Part shown: positions 46,692 through 57,620 of the stretch, in pieces
Layout: every line of letters starts with the position of its first letter
How positions within the stretch are numbered: position 1 is the first letter of the stretch
Translations under genes and position numbers: made by a program
Assembly (NCBI GenBank): GCA_027559495.1
Contig: JAMXSV010000009.1
Span: forward strand, 124,001 to 188,000
DNA: 64,000 nucleotides
Direction of reading: 5' to 3'
Origin: Aurifilum marmelostoma
Taxonomy: Eukaryota; Ascomycota; Sordariomycetes; Diaporthales; Cryphonectriaceae
Notes under the pieces: model-generated
The model's database searches: none
Seen by the model: only the letters and a program-made list of their open reading frames with translations
What the model was told of the DNA's origin: nothing

Positions 46692-47852
46692 GGTTGCGCA
46701 AACAACTGGCTCAGAGGTGGCGGGAGGTAAGACAAGGCGGCGCGTGGCTCTGTCGGTTCCACGTTCCAAGTCTGGTTTGATGATAGAACGTCCGGGAAGC
46801 AATAAATGAAAAGTTCTTGTTGGCAAGAGGGCTCTAGGGCTCTCTAGCTTCAGAAGTGGGTGAATTGATAAATCAACGCGCTGGTGGGAATGCTCCTTTC
46901 CTTCTATCAACTTGAACACTAAGCATAGGCAGCGCCGCAACAGACAGGTGTGTGCCAAATTACACTCGTCGGGCCAAGCCTGTGTAAGACAAAGGAACTA
47001 AAACCGAGAGAAATGTGGAGGAGTGCTGGGCAAGGTCTATAAGAAGAATAGCAAAGGAAATCTTTTTATGTAGGTTTCTCGGTTAGGCAGAAATCGGAAA
47101 CACTTCTATAAATAGTCTTAATGATGGGGGCCGGTGGCAGTGCACCCATATCTGGGTACATTTTCTCCAAATGAGTGGGTCTGGCCGAACACATAAACAG
47201 GCCTTCAACCAACTATGTTAGTTTGCTTAGGAAGGCCACTTAAGAGACCTAGAAGCTATAAAAATATTTTCCTAGCATTATTGTCAGCATTCTGCTTAGC
47301 TAAGTGAATATTTGTAGGCTAGCTCTTATAACTTAGTATAAGATGCTACTAAACCTGTTAACCTTTACTACTATAGCTTGTAAATACCCTAAATGCTCTT
47401 CTACATTAACGCTTCTTATCTCTCCCCACAAATGTGAAACAGAACCAGCTCCTGAATTATATAGGAGAATAAGCAGGTCAGAATTGTAGGCTGACTGATC
47501 ATCCCAACTCCCAACACCGGCCGACTCTACTAGTAGTTGCTGCTTACGCATAGAGCGGCTATAGACTGTGAGATTGATAGCTCGAGCAGCTTCGAAGGAT
47601 ATATATATGCCTTAACCGATCCGTAATTATCATCTGAGAACGAATTGAGGACCTTATCAATCGTCTCTTGTTAATTTCAGTCTTATCTGTATCTTACTGC
47701 TTAAGTCTTCTATCTAGCTTTCTTTACAAGCCCTCAAAATTCAAGTTCAGCTCTGCTTTTCCTTGTTGAGTTTTTGTTTTCTTCTTCCTTTTGTCCGTTC
47801 TCGTTATTCCCTCTGCCCCAATCCAAACAAGCTTCTCCATCACAGCCTCAAG
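46692..47852. other. Divergent intergenic region, no gene seen
   Basis: 1.16 kb between the HET gene start and the small secreted protein gene, becoming AT-rich in the middle. It should carry both promoters. A CT-rich stretch near 47,700-47,840, just before the secreted protein's start, is typical of fungal 5' leaders. Confidence 0.5.
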
Positions 47853-48527
47853 ATGCGTTTCGCAAACCTCTTTACTATTGTCGCCGGCTTGGCCAGCCTC
47901 GTCAGCGCCCTCCCGGTTGAGGGTGTCAACGATAACCTCGTCGAGCGCGAGCCCAGTCGAGGAGCCACAGAACTGCATCAGCGTAATACAGGGGTGAAAA
48001 GCAGTACCATCCTCACGCAGACACAGATGACCAAGTCTCAGGCCGTGTGCAAGACGAGGAAACCCCGCTCAATTGACGAGCTGGAGGCAGTAATACTCCC
48101 ACGCAATGATTTGGTCGAAAAAATAGGCGACACATATTTCATCTGGATGGGTGGCAAGTACACGGTGCCGAAGGCGACCCCCGTGTCGGTAGCGGGAATC
48201 AACGGCTGCACAGCCGCCTTCTTCTTCAATACCGCAGGGACCAGCCGCACGGCCGCCCATCTGACGGGCGACGACGAAGTGGCCGAAGCCAAGACGGCAG
48301 CCACCGAGGCGCATGCCAAGGGTAACACCGCTAAGGTGGTGATTCGTGCTCCGGATACTGCAACAGTGGCAAGTGTGAAGGCGGCTATTCAGACAGTGTT
48401 TACCCCAGGATCTTGGGATGCCACTACCTACCCATACGGCGAGAGCTCGACGCCAGACGCGGATTGCTGGGAGTTTACGCTGAAAGCAAACTCAAACTCT
48501 ATAATTGAAAGCTACGAGAAGCAGTAA
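47853..48527 (+). CDS. Small secreted protein, family unknown
   Basis: Single exon of 224 residues. The ATG at 47853 is chosen over one 90 bp upstream because it opens a textbook signal peptide (MRFANLFTIVAGLASLVSA). The mature protein is ~205 residues with a short disordered pro-like segment, then a globular domain. That domain contains 'GINGCTAAFFF' and, 17 residues after the Cys, 'AHLTGDDE'. A Cys in a GCT turn followed by His at about this spacing recalls CNF/CheD-type glutamine deamidases. This is a weak structural analogy of mine, not a family match. Three cysteines are seen in the mature chain. It could be a secreted effector or enzyme; no neighbour indicates a role. Confidence 0.7.
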   Translation: MRFANLFTIVAGLASLVSALPVEGVNDNLVEREPSRGATELHQRNTGVKSSTILTQTQMTKSQAVCKTRKPRSIDELEAVILPRNDLVEKIGDTYFIWMGGKYTVPKATPVSVAGINGCTAAFFFNTAGTSRTAAHLTGDDEVAEAKTAATEAHAKGNTAKVVIRAPDTATVASVKAAIQTVFTPGSWDATTYPYGESSTPDADCWEFTLKANSNSIIESYEKQ

Positions 48528-49049
48528 TCCTGCAACTCGGAGCCATTTAAGGAGCCCTGCGTGTTTTTTCTTATTTTGCCTTTTATTTGAATTTTGAATG
48601 ATTAAGGCTATTATAGAAGAAGAAATATAAGGGGTCTTAGGATAGGTGTTTAAAGAGCGAGCATAGAATAAGGAGAATTGATAAAGAGTATATCTTAATT
48701 TAAAAAATAGCGGGCTATGTTCAAACTAGTTTTACAAAACTAGTTTGAAGTATTAACAGGCAGCTCGAGCTATAAAGTGCAATGCAAATGAATTATAATA
48801 AATATCCATTTTGCTAACTATAAATAAGAAATAGCTATCTATATATAGAATATATAGCTTTAGCATTAGTAGTAAGCTACTAGTAAATGTATAATATGTT
48901 TACTAAATAGTTTTCCATTAGTACAAATCTATAATAAATATACTATATATTTACTAAAGGTCTAGTTACGAGTTCAGCTACACACTCCTAAAATATTTTA
49001 CTAAATGCATTACTTACTACTCTAATATATTCTTTATCTATAATATATA
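48528..49049. other. AT-rich intergenic interval
   Basis: 522 bp of 3' flank turning into TA-rich sequence with a short palindrome (CAAACTAGTTTTACAAAACTAGTTTG near 48,722-48,747). No gene seen. Confidence 0.5.
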
Positions 49050-49376
49050 TATTATAGTAGCAGCTAGTATAGTAGACCTTGAGTCTAAAAGGATAGTATA
49101 TTCTCAAAATCCCTTATATAAGAAAAGGATTACCTACTAATAGCTTTGCTTTCAGATAGAAGATAATAATATATTCTTTTGCTCTCTTTTTATTTCAAAT
49201 CTTTTATAAGCTGCCTAGGCAGGTCCAGGGCATGTTTTTTCACCCTAATCGTGTGCCTCGTTGGCCTTGGTTTGCTGTTCATACGATACAGCACGCTTGG
49301 GTCGACGGGGCCCTTGCCTATGACTTGATCTTCTGGTCTCTTTATTGTGCGACAGCGCCCGTGTTCTGCTTTAATA
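49050..49376. repeat. Direct repeat A (~325 bp, LTR-like)
   Basis: Aligns along its whole length with 49454-49776, the differences being mostly RIP-type transitions. Shared landmarks are 'ATCCCTTATATAAGAA', 'GATACAGCACGCTTGGGTCG' and the end 'TTTAATA'. The ends are approximate. I found no target duplication. Confidence 0.75.
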
Positions 49377-49453
49377 TCTAAAGGTAAGAAGGTAAATCTA
49401 AGGCAAATGATAGCAATAGTCCCATCAGCCTTATACCTGCCCTTGGATAATGG

Positions 49454-49776
49454 TGTTGTGGTGGCCAGTGTGAGGAGCCTCGGGTTCGGAAGGGTAGTGG
49501 ATCCTGAAGATCCCTTATATAAGAAGAGGAACACCCACTACTAGCTTTGCTTTCAGATAGATAACAACAACACGTTCTTTTGCTCTCTTTTCAATTCAGA
49601 TCTTCTATAAGCCATCTGGGCAGGTCTAGGGCAGGTTTTTCACCCTAATCCTATGCGTCGTTAGCCTTAGTTTGCTATTCTTACGATACAGCACGCTTGG
49701 GTCGACGGAGCCCTTGCCTATAACTTGGTCTTCTGTCCTCTTCATCGTGCGATAGCGCCCGAGTTCTGGTTTAATA
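49454..49776. repeat. Direct repeat B (~325 bp, LTR-like)
   Basis: The less mutated partner of 49050-49376, separated from it by ~77 bp. It contains TATATAAG, which could be a TATA box if these are LTRs. The pair may be a deleted LTR element with almost no interior, or a local duplication. Confidence 0.75.
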
Positions 49777-50570
49777 GTTTTGTTTTTATTTAAAGAAAAT
49801 AAGGCTCTAATGAAATACCTGAAAACAAAGATTAATAATATAATTATCGAAGTCCTTTTAGATAGATAAATAGTAATTATTAAGATATTTAATCTTACTA
49901 TTAGGCATATTTCTAGCTTAAGTCATTAGAGCATTTTAGGCGATCTGCTAAGTTTCTATATTAAGAAATAACTCTGGTAAATTTTCTAAGTACTAGGAGA
50001 ATTATAGTGCTGCCCGGGGATTCTTCCTTTAGTACTAATAAACAGTTTAGACCCTCGATCGTCTGTAGCTGTAAGATGCTATAGCTCCTGTCGGATAAGG
50101 ATAACGACCTCTTTGTTGTAATGCATATTGGCTTTTGCAGTAGCCTCGAGAGTCCTCGTATATGATCGTGCAGAGAAGTGATGATCTGGTTCAAAGTGGA
50201 AGAGATTACAGGCAGCTCGTTAGCAAGAAGAATGGCCCAGAACCAGAGAATGGTGTCCTAATAACCTTCGAGGTGAAGAAGCACTGGACGATCCACTTCG
50301 AAATTGTCGAGACTGGACCTCTTTACTCTTTTGTGTTGCTAAGGCAAACAAAGTGCGGTATGGCACTATTCTGGGTGCGGAGGTGTTGCCCAGGGAATAT
50401 AGAATGAGATGATGTGGTGGGTCTGACTCCGATTTCGCTCGCAGGACATATTAGAGACAGTTTCATACTTGAGGTGGCCTACTGCTTGGTCCTATCCGTG
50501 TATGTCCAAGATCAACTCAATGTTTCTTTCTGACAACCTCCGCCCACCCTTTTCGATCCTTGTTGCTTGT
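49777..50570. other. Intergenic, left border of the fusicoccane-type cluster
   Basis: Nearly 800 bp with AT-rich sequence at first, then normal composition. Short ORFs only. Contains the 3' flank of the SDR gene. Confidence 0.5.
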
Positions 50571-51632
50571 TCAGACGTGTGGCTTGACTTGCTCCTCTGT
50601 CCATTCCCAGAACTCCTCGGCCAAACCATGCCCGCCCTCAGACCTTGGTTTGGCTGCTGTACCTATGTCTTCCCGAATCTTGCAGAACCGACCCCACGGC
50701 CCAACTAGAAGAAGCACGGTCAGTTTCTTTTCTCCTATACAATCTATCATCACTAACTTACTCCAATTCTTCTCGCTTACAGCTTGGGCTGTGACTTGAT
50801 TCGAGAAGCCCGCAAAAAGCTGAGTGTAGGCCCCAAAGGCGGGCGGATATAGGAAAAATGTACGGAGAATTGTAGTCTCCAGCCACGAGCGATGGCGGCT
50901 CAGCCCAGTGTGGAGGTTGCCGGGATTCAGAGCGACACTAACGATGCCGTCCGTTGCCGCCCCATGCCTCCTTGCCAGCTCGGTCGAATGAAGGAAGCTG
51001 CCGACTTTGCTGACTGCGTATTTGGTGACGGCCGATCCTTGCACATGATAATCCAGATTTTTCATCTCAAGGCCGCCTTCCGGTGAGAGGTTCACAGCGA
51101 TCGAAGAGACCCAGATCACACGGACCGAATCCTTGGGGCTGCTCTTAGCCGTGGCAAGAAGCGTAGGCAAGAGCAGCTTCGTGAGTAAAAATGTCCCAAT
51201 AGTATTTGTCCCCAGATTCAGCTCGTAGCCCTGCGCTGTCCTAGGACTATCCGGGGGTGCCAGAACTCCAGCATTGTTGAATAGCACGTCAAGCCGCGAT
51301 TCTTGGGATAGAAATGCGCTTACACAGGGCTTTATAGCAGAGAGGTCGGCCAGATCAAGGTGCAGATAGACGAGGCTGCCTCTCGACTGCGGATGGGCTC
51401 CTTTGACAGATGCAATAGCGGCTTGTGCCTTTGTTTCTGACCTGGCAGCGACATAGACCCTTGCGTTGTTCGAATAAAGTCTGCTCGACAACTCTCTGCC
51501 GAGACCAGAATTTGCGCCCGTAACGATAAAGACCTTGCCAGAGAGATCCGGTAAGTCAGACTCGGTGAACTCTAGCTGCGGCGGAAATACCTGGGACCAT
51601 GCTTCCTTCAGGGCGTTGAGGCTGCCGAACAT
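50571..51632 (-). CDS. Short-chain dehydrogenase/reductase
   Basis: Two exons (intron 50705-50761, donor GTAAGT) give 334 residues; the ATG at 51632 is used because the upstream in-frame codon is TTG. Motifs of the classical SDR fold are intact: 'VTGANSGLGRELS' for the cofactor, 'LFNNAGVLAP', 'WVSSIAVN' (catalytic Ser) and 'YAVSK' (YxxxK). The end 'WIGPWGRF...EEFWEWTEEQVK' is typical of fungal WW-domain-oxidoreductase-like SDRs. It shares a 786-bp divergent promoter region with the P450 at 52,419. In fusicoccane pathways such enzymes oxidise ring hydroxyls to ketones, a plausible but unproven role here. Cytosolic or peripheral; no signal peptide. Confidence 0.88.
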   Translation of the reverse strand: MFGSLNALKEAWSQVFPPQLEFTESDLPDLSGKVFIVTGANSGLGRELSSRLYSNNARVYVAARSETKAQAAIASVKGAHPQSRGSLVYLHLDLADLSAIKPCVSAFLSQESRLDVLFNNAGVLAPPDSPRTAQGYELNLGTNTIGTFLLTKLLLPTLLATAKSSPKDSVRVIWVSSIAVNLSPEGGLEMKNLDYHVQGSAVTKYAVSKVGSFLHSTELARRHGAATDGIVSVALNPGNLHTGLSRHRSWLETTILRTFFLYPPAFGAYTQLFAGFSNQVTAQAVSEKNWSKLVMIDCIGEKKLTVLLLVGPWGRFCKIREDIGTAAKPRSEGGHGLAEEFWEWTEEQVKPHV

Positions 51633-52418
51633 GGTGAGATGCTGGTTCCCGAGCTGCAATACTATGCTGCAATCTATGAGACGGGAAGACGGAGAACAAG
51701 CCTGCCTCCCAAATTTTGTCTGCCATATTCCGGTCGTCCGCAGTCCTGAATTGGGTAGATGATTCCCTCACAACGACTCACCGTATGCTTGGCACAGTCG
51801 TCACCATGCTTAGGCGAGCGCATCAACAAGTAACCATGTCTGTGTACAAAGTATAAATCAGCTGTTCTTGAACCATGCCACATTATACTCATCGCTTATC
51901 CTCTCAGGAAAAGTGATCTTTTCGGGATATATGCAACAGACTAAGTTAATGCATGTCGCCTATTTGCATATCAAGTTCCGGCGCCAAGGCATGATCGTAA
52001 GATGAAGACTGCACCGCTCAGACTTGCTTGTGGAGGGAACCAAACCAGGGCTGAACTTAATATATTCCCGATCATGCTGTGGCTCACGCTGTGGACCTAG
52101 CGCCTTGACAGGAAGGAGGAAGTAGCACGGCCCACAGCCAAACTTTGGAGTGGATCAACGACATGAGAGATACCAACACCAGTGACAAGGGGAAAGCGCG
52201 CGTAGAAATGGACGATCTGGCTGGATGGATACTGAAAAGTCGGCCATTTTGGCAACGTGCAAGATGAATCATGACCTGAAAGATTACTGCGTAGCCTTCG
52301 ACGACGGAAGTCGTTATTGAAAGCTCCGTGTGTGGTTTACATACAGTACACAGATCGAAAGGGAAAGCGATGCGGCTCTGCAGCTAATTGTAGTTTGTAG
52401 TTCACATCACGGAGTACG
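51633..52418. promoter_or_regulatory. Divergent promoter region, SDR / P450
   Basis: 786 bp between two divergently transcribed cluster genes, with no convincing ORF. It is expected to drive both; I did not find a site I would stake a claim on. Confidence 0.5.
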
Positions 52419-54266
52419 ATGCACATGCTTGCAGTCCCGCTGGAGCTTCGGCTGGCCGGCCGGTCTCGAAACATATTCCTTGGGTTCCTGGTGAGTGGTC
52501 TGGAGGCCCTCGTGCTATCCCGGCACAACAAAAAAGCTAACGATGTATGGATCTTGTAGGTCTTGGGTCTGGCCGTGATTATGGGAAAGGCCTTCTACAA
52601 TGTGTATCTTCACCCTCTACGAAAGTTCCCCGGTCCGCTCCTGGCAAGGGCCAGTCGCGTGTACTACTCGTACTATCGCAGTACGGGACAGCTTGAGTGG
52701 AAGACCCTTGATCTTCATCAAAAGTACGGCAGCGTGGTTCGCATCGCACCTAGCGAATGTAAGTGTGTGCCTATAACCTCAGGTCAGATATGAGGACAAA
52801 TCGGTTACTCACTTTGAATGATAGTAAGTTTCAACGGTGGAACAGCGTGGGACGATATATATGGACATACTACTAAGCGCCGGAGTGGGAAAAGGCTGCA
52901 AAAAGAGGCTTTTTTCTACTTGGGCGCCACCGCACCAAACGGCGAAAAGAATCTTGGGGCCAGTTCCAACGAGGATCATAGCCGCATACGTGGAGTCCTT
53001 GCCAGTGCCTTCTCTGAAAAGGCAGTCTATGCCCAGGAAAATCTTTTGATGCGCCATATCAACTTCATGGTGGAACGGATCCGCAGCCTCAACGAGACGC
53101 CCACGGATGCCGTCCGCTGGCTGCACCATTGCACGTACGATGTCACGACCGATCTTTCGCTTGGTGCCAGTGCCAAGTCTCTCGCCTGTGATACGTGGAG
53201 CCCATTGGCTCACCTCATGTTCGAGGGTATCAAGGAAGGGATAACCGCCGTCGAGATACTGCGCTTCGCACCTTTCAGGCACCAATTGTTCCGCCTTTTG
53301 ATCCAGGCATTTGGAAAAGCGCGACACGAAGCATTCGAAGCCGCTGTCAACCAGGCGCGCATACGCATGTCCCAGGCCAACACTGATCAAGAAGAAGACA
53401 AGAAGCCCGACTTCATGTCGTACATCATCAAGGCAAATGAGTCGTCCAGGGCACTAACTCCCGGCGAAATAACTGCCAACGTCGCACTCCTGCTTGACGT
53501 TGGATCTGAAACCACAGCCTCCCTGCTCGCCGGCTGCCTATTCCATCTCGGCAAGAATCCGGCCATGCTTCGCAAGTTGACTGCAATGATTCGACAGAAG
53601 TTTCCGGCAGCTGACAGAATGGACTCCAAAACCTTAACCAAGCTGCCGTATCTGACGGCTGTGCTCAATGAGGCCCTTCGCATTTATCCACCTGTGGCGG
53701 GCGCCACGCCCAGAGTAACGCCTCCAGAGGGTTCGCACAGTAGGTCGTGCTCTTTCCATCGTCATAAGGGCCGTGCTGACATGGATCTCAGTCGACGGAT
53801 GGTATGTGCCGGGCAATATGAGCGTTGCTATCAATCAGGTGGCTATGAATAGGTCTCCTCAGAATTTCACCAATCCGGATGACTTCGTACCTGAGCGTTG
53901 GCTAGATGACGGCTGCTTCCCGGACGATCGCCAGCAATTGTGTCAGCCATTTTCTCACGGCCCTAGAGCCTGCCTAGGCCGCAAGTATGTATCTTTTCCA
54001 ATATCCCAAGGTAAACCCGTAATGATCTTTTCACTGATCTTTTCAAATGCAGTCTTGCCTGGGCTGAAATGCGTCTCATCATGGGTCATCTTCTTTGGAA
54101 CTTCGACATTGAGTTGATGCCAGGGTCTGCCGGTTGGAACAAGCAAAAGACATGGTTTATTTGGGACAAGCCGGATCTCATGATACGCTTCAAAGAGCCC
54201 GCAGTGCAATTATCATCCGCAAGCCAGCCAAGAAACCGCCGATCTCGGATCGAGCTCTACAATTAA
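52419..54266 (+). CDS. Cytochrome P450 monooxygenase 1
   Basis: Five exons (introns 52491-52559, 52759-52824, 53740-53791, 53985-54052) splice to 530 residues. The N-terminus has a membrane anchor followed by 'LRKFPGPLLARAS'. Then come 'VRIAPSELSF', 'AWDDIYGH', the I-helix 'LLDVGSETTASLL', the ExxR helix 'NEALRIYPP', 'FVPERWL' and the heme loop 'FSHGPRACLGRN', whose Cys456 binds the iron. It resembles the large fungal family around isotrichodermin C-15 hydroxylase. It is ER-anchored and needs P450 reductase. Its position suggests it hydroxylates the fusicoccane skeleton, but the carbon attacked cannot be read from sequence. It is convergent with the dioxygenase. Confidence 0.92.
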
Positions 54267-54966
54267 ATATACAACGTGCAGTATATGGAAGAGTTGATGA
54301 CTGTGATCTTGTCAGATGGCGACGGGGCTATTTTATTTCACGATGCAGTCAATAAATCTATATATGGAGAGGGGTATAGTGTCGACAAAGCAGCTTTCAC
54401 ATACTTAGGCATATAGGAATTAGAAGAGAGAATATTTGCAAAGTCACCTTAGTTGAGGGGTCCACTACGCTTTCATGCGCGCCGGAAAATGTGCAAGCTA
54501 TTCCTAGGGAGCATTTGTTCGTTTCCTCGAGATGGGAGCGAGGAAAATTCGAAATTTACCCTACACAAAGCCGCATGATCTTCCATCGTGCGTCAATACT
54601 GGGAAAACAGCAGCCGCGCCAATTTACTCACTACAATGTGGTTGTCGTCAAGTCTTTCACCTGTGAAGTAACGGAAATTCACCTCAAGGGACTTGGAGTT
54701 TATACAGTAGGTGTCATTATCTTGAACGCCTACGCCAATCAGCCAATATTCTGCTTGTATACTATTGCCATGTAGGTGTGTCGACTAGGATGGGACAACT
54801 CCCACCCTAAGAGTCCAGACTATATCTTGGAAAACCCAAGTTACTTAGATATATGACAACCTGGATAGACTTCTCAAGCCCACGACAACACTCGCAATCA
54901 AGTTGATACACTCGACCACATAGAGAGAGATAGAGTTGGCTTGCATTTTCAGTTATGGAATGGCGG
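54267..54966. other. Convergent intergenic region
   Basis: 700 bp between the 3' ends of P450 1 and the dioxygenase; holds both terminators. A short ORF at 54,491-54,775 has no family resemblance. Confidence 0.5.
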
Positions 54967-56530
54967 TCAATTCTGATAATAGATGTTGGACCTGGCACGG
55001 GGGTCTGGAATTGGCACAGGGCCCTTTGGAGGTCGGCTTCCAGCCAACCAGCCTTGGTGAGTAGTGCGAGTGCCCATCTCGATTGGATAGTCAATCTTGG
55101 AGTGCATCACACCCCAATTGAAGAACAACAGTTGGTCTCCTTCTTCTTCGGGGCCAACATAGATGTTCTCGGGCCGGATGATGCGGTACTGGAACTTGCT
55201 CAAGAAGTCTCGGACTTCTTTCACATCCTCCATGACCTTGGCTTCCTCGTCAGGTCCGTTGCGCACAAACACTCGGCGCACAATATTAGGCTGCACATGG
55301 AAGTGTTTCCCGCCAGTGACCGGGTTCACCCAAACAAGGGGAAGCTATCAAAGTAGAGCCTCTGAGTTAGCCTGCAACATGAATGCGAAGTGGAGTGTTG
55401 GCGAGGGGGGAAAACACGCTGTAGGTGACCTACCACAAGCTGATCCCCAGGGTTTCTGGGCATGGCTTCCATCTTTTGATCTGGTACCTCCCTGCCCTCA
55501 CAGGCGACGTTCAAACCCTGTGGGTTTCCACGGCAGCCAAGAATCCACTCGTAAGGGAAGTACATATACTCAGCCCAGCTGTGGTCAGCGATGGCTTTCT
55601 CTTCCTCAGTCAGCATGTCGTACAGCTTGGCCGTGCTGAAAAAGGCGGTGCGGCCGGCTTTGACCTTTTTGGTCAGGCCTGAGCCGTCAGCCCAGTCCAC
55701 GGTCTGCTCGCCTTCCGGGAACTTGATGATCCTGAACGAGGTGAACATGGGATGGTCAATCTTGTACGAAGGGCCATCGATGTGCCACGACTGGAAGCGC
55801 GCTATGCCGTTCTTGTAATCCTCCTGTGGCAGGGGTTTGGCGTAGTAGGCATCCGCAAATACCTCGGGAATGTCGATATTCTTGAGGCCCCAGTGATCCT
55901 CGCCCTGGAAACCCTTGCCCATAAGGAAGAGACGCTCAGTCCCTGGCAAGACGAGATACCCTAGCTTAGGCTGATCCCGGCACCAATTGTCAGCTGGGGG
56001 TTTTTTCTTTCAAGAACAAAAAAAAAAAAAAAATTGGACAGGGGAGGGGGGGGGGGCGGGGGAAGCGTGAGCTGGACTGCTTTCTTCATATCGTGTACTT
56101 ACGAGAATGCCAGCACCTTTCGGGTCCGGATTGTACATGAGAGCCCATTCTTCCGGGGTAAACTTGGGGGCATCAGGGGTCAGACGATTGAGCAGCTCCC
56201 AGTTCTTTTGCGGAGTCTCGTCATGTTGGTGTTTGAGAACCACGAGCAAATATCTCTGGATAGCATCGCGTAGTTTGTCGATTTGGTCATCTAGCATGTA
56301 TTTGCTTCAGCACAACACCAATTCACTCGTCAAGTCAGGAAGGCTGTGGCCTTCCGGGATCACCAACCTGTGATATTGTTGACGTCGAGGCCGTAAATCT
56401 CGGCTCCAAACTACACCACAAAAAGGTCAGACTATCGTTCATAGTTTATTCATGCTTGGCAGATAGCTGAGCATACCCCGTGTTCGCCTTGGATAGGCTT
56501 GATGATAAAATCGTCAGCGACCGATCCCAT
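54967..56530 (-). CDS. 2-oxoglutarate/Fe(II)-dependent dioxygenase (TauD/TfdA family)
   Basis: Five exons (introns 56411-56476, 56291-56367, 56007-56102, 55345-55433) splice without a break to 411 residues starting MGSVADDFIIKPIQG. 'FGAEIYGLDVNNIT' near residue 20 and 'ALMYNPDPKGAG' are typical of the fungal TauD group that includes xanthine dioxygenases. The iron site is visible: 'FQSWHIDGPSY' supplies HxD, and a distal His lies in 'WGVMHSKID'. Fungal fusicoccane clusters carry such a dioxygenase next to the terpene synthase, where it oxidises the ring system. Here it lies 1.1 kb downstream of the synthase on the same strand. Its longest intron contains a 17-A run and long G runs. Confidence 0.92.
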
Positions 56531-57620
56531 GTTGTCGTTTTGCACTTCTTTCTTAGATGTCTCTGAAAGAGGAGGAAGTGTCTTGGAGTCTTGTCCGAAC
56601 TTATCAGACAGGCCAGCACTCGATACTATTATAATGTACTTAATAGTCGGTCTTTGCATTGCACTCTCTGCTTGATGAATATTCTTGTCCGAGTAATATT
56701 CACTAAACCACAATAACGATCATAGCACGACTCATTCTGTCACCACGTTGCGCCAGAACATCATGCCGTAGGAACCTGGAGAATGACGTGGCAAAGGGAA
56801 GGGTACGCTTGAAATGGGTATCAAAGCCCGGTGCACCAGGTGTCGGTTGCATTGACCAAATGGTACATGGAATCAAAGTTTGAGTGGAAATCATGTAAAC
56901 CGGAGGACTTGGCTGCCTGTTGAAGAGCAAAAACGGTCTGTTCTTTGGCCCACTTCGAGCTCATCTGTTATCTCTGCAGACATTTAGACTTCAATGGTAT
57001 AAAGCTTAAAGTTTGTCACAAAAGACATAGCTGCATTGTAAACCTTGAAAAAAACATGTACCGCTTCTTTTTTCATGTTTGCCTGGATGCATAACAAATG
57101 CTATGCACTGCCTTTGCTCGTCTCGTTTTCTACAGTCTTGGCCTGGCTTGGAAATCCCTGAGTATTCTTACCAATCTCTCCAGCGGACGGCTTAGATAGG
57201 AAGTTCCCAAACGCCCAGCGCCCCCAGCTCACAACACCGTTCATCTTGAGTCAGATACTGACCTTTCGGCCCATTGTTCCGCGTGACTTGTTTTGTAGTG
57301 ATCACATTTTGGATGATCTGTGACCGAGCATGTAAGAGCTTTGTTGAAGATCGTGTCATAGTATGCTGCATGTTTCATGCCTCGAGGTCTGCCTAGCACT
57401 GGGTTGAGCTATGGTTTGCTTCATGCCTGGGTAATCTAGATAGCCCCTTTCTGTCTGCCTTAATGGGTGGAATACAAGAATATCATTAGAAGCTAATGAA
57501 GCTGCAATTATGAGCTGTAATTATGGGCTGTAATTACTCTGTCGCCATCCGGAGAGACAGTATATCACTTTGGCCCATATATAAAGGCTGTGAAGTTGAT
57601 CTCGTTGACTATCCTATTTA
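56531..57620. promoter_or_regulatory. Interval between synthase 3' end and dioxygenase start
   Basis: 1.09 kb. It should contain the synthase terminator and the dioxygenase promoter. Short ORFs near 56.7-56.9 kb and 57.5-57.7 kb look like chance frames. Confidence 0.5.

Noticed and set aside
46014..46730. 238-codon plus-strand ORF opposite the HET gene
   Set aside because: Antisense shadow of the GC-rich HET coding sequence; the minus strand carries recognisable HET motifs.
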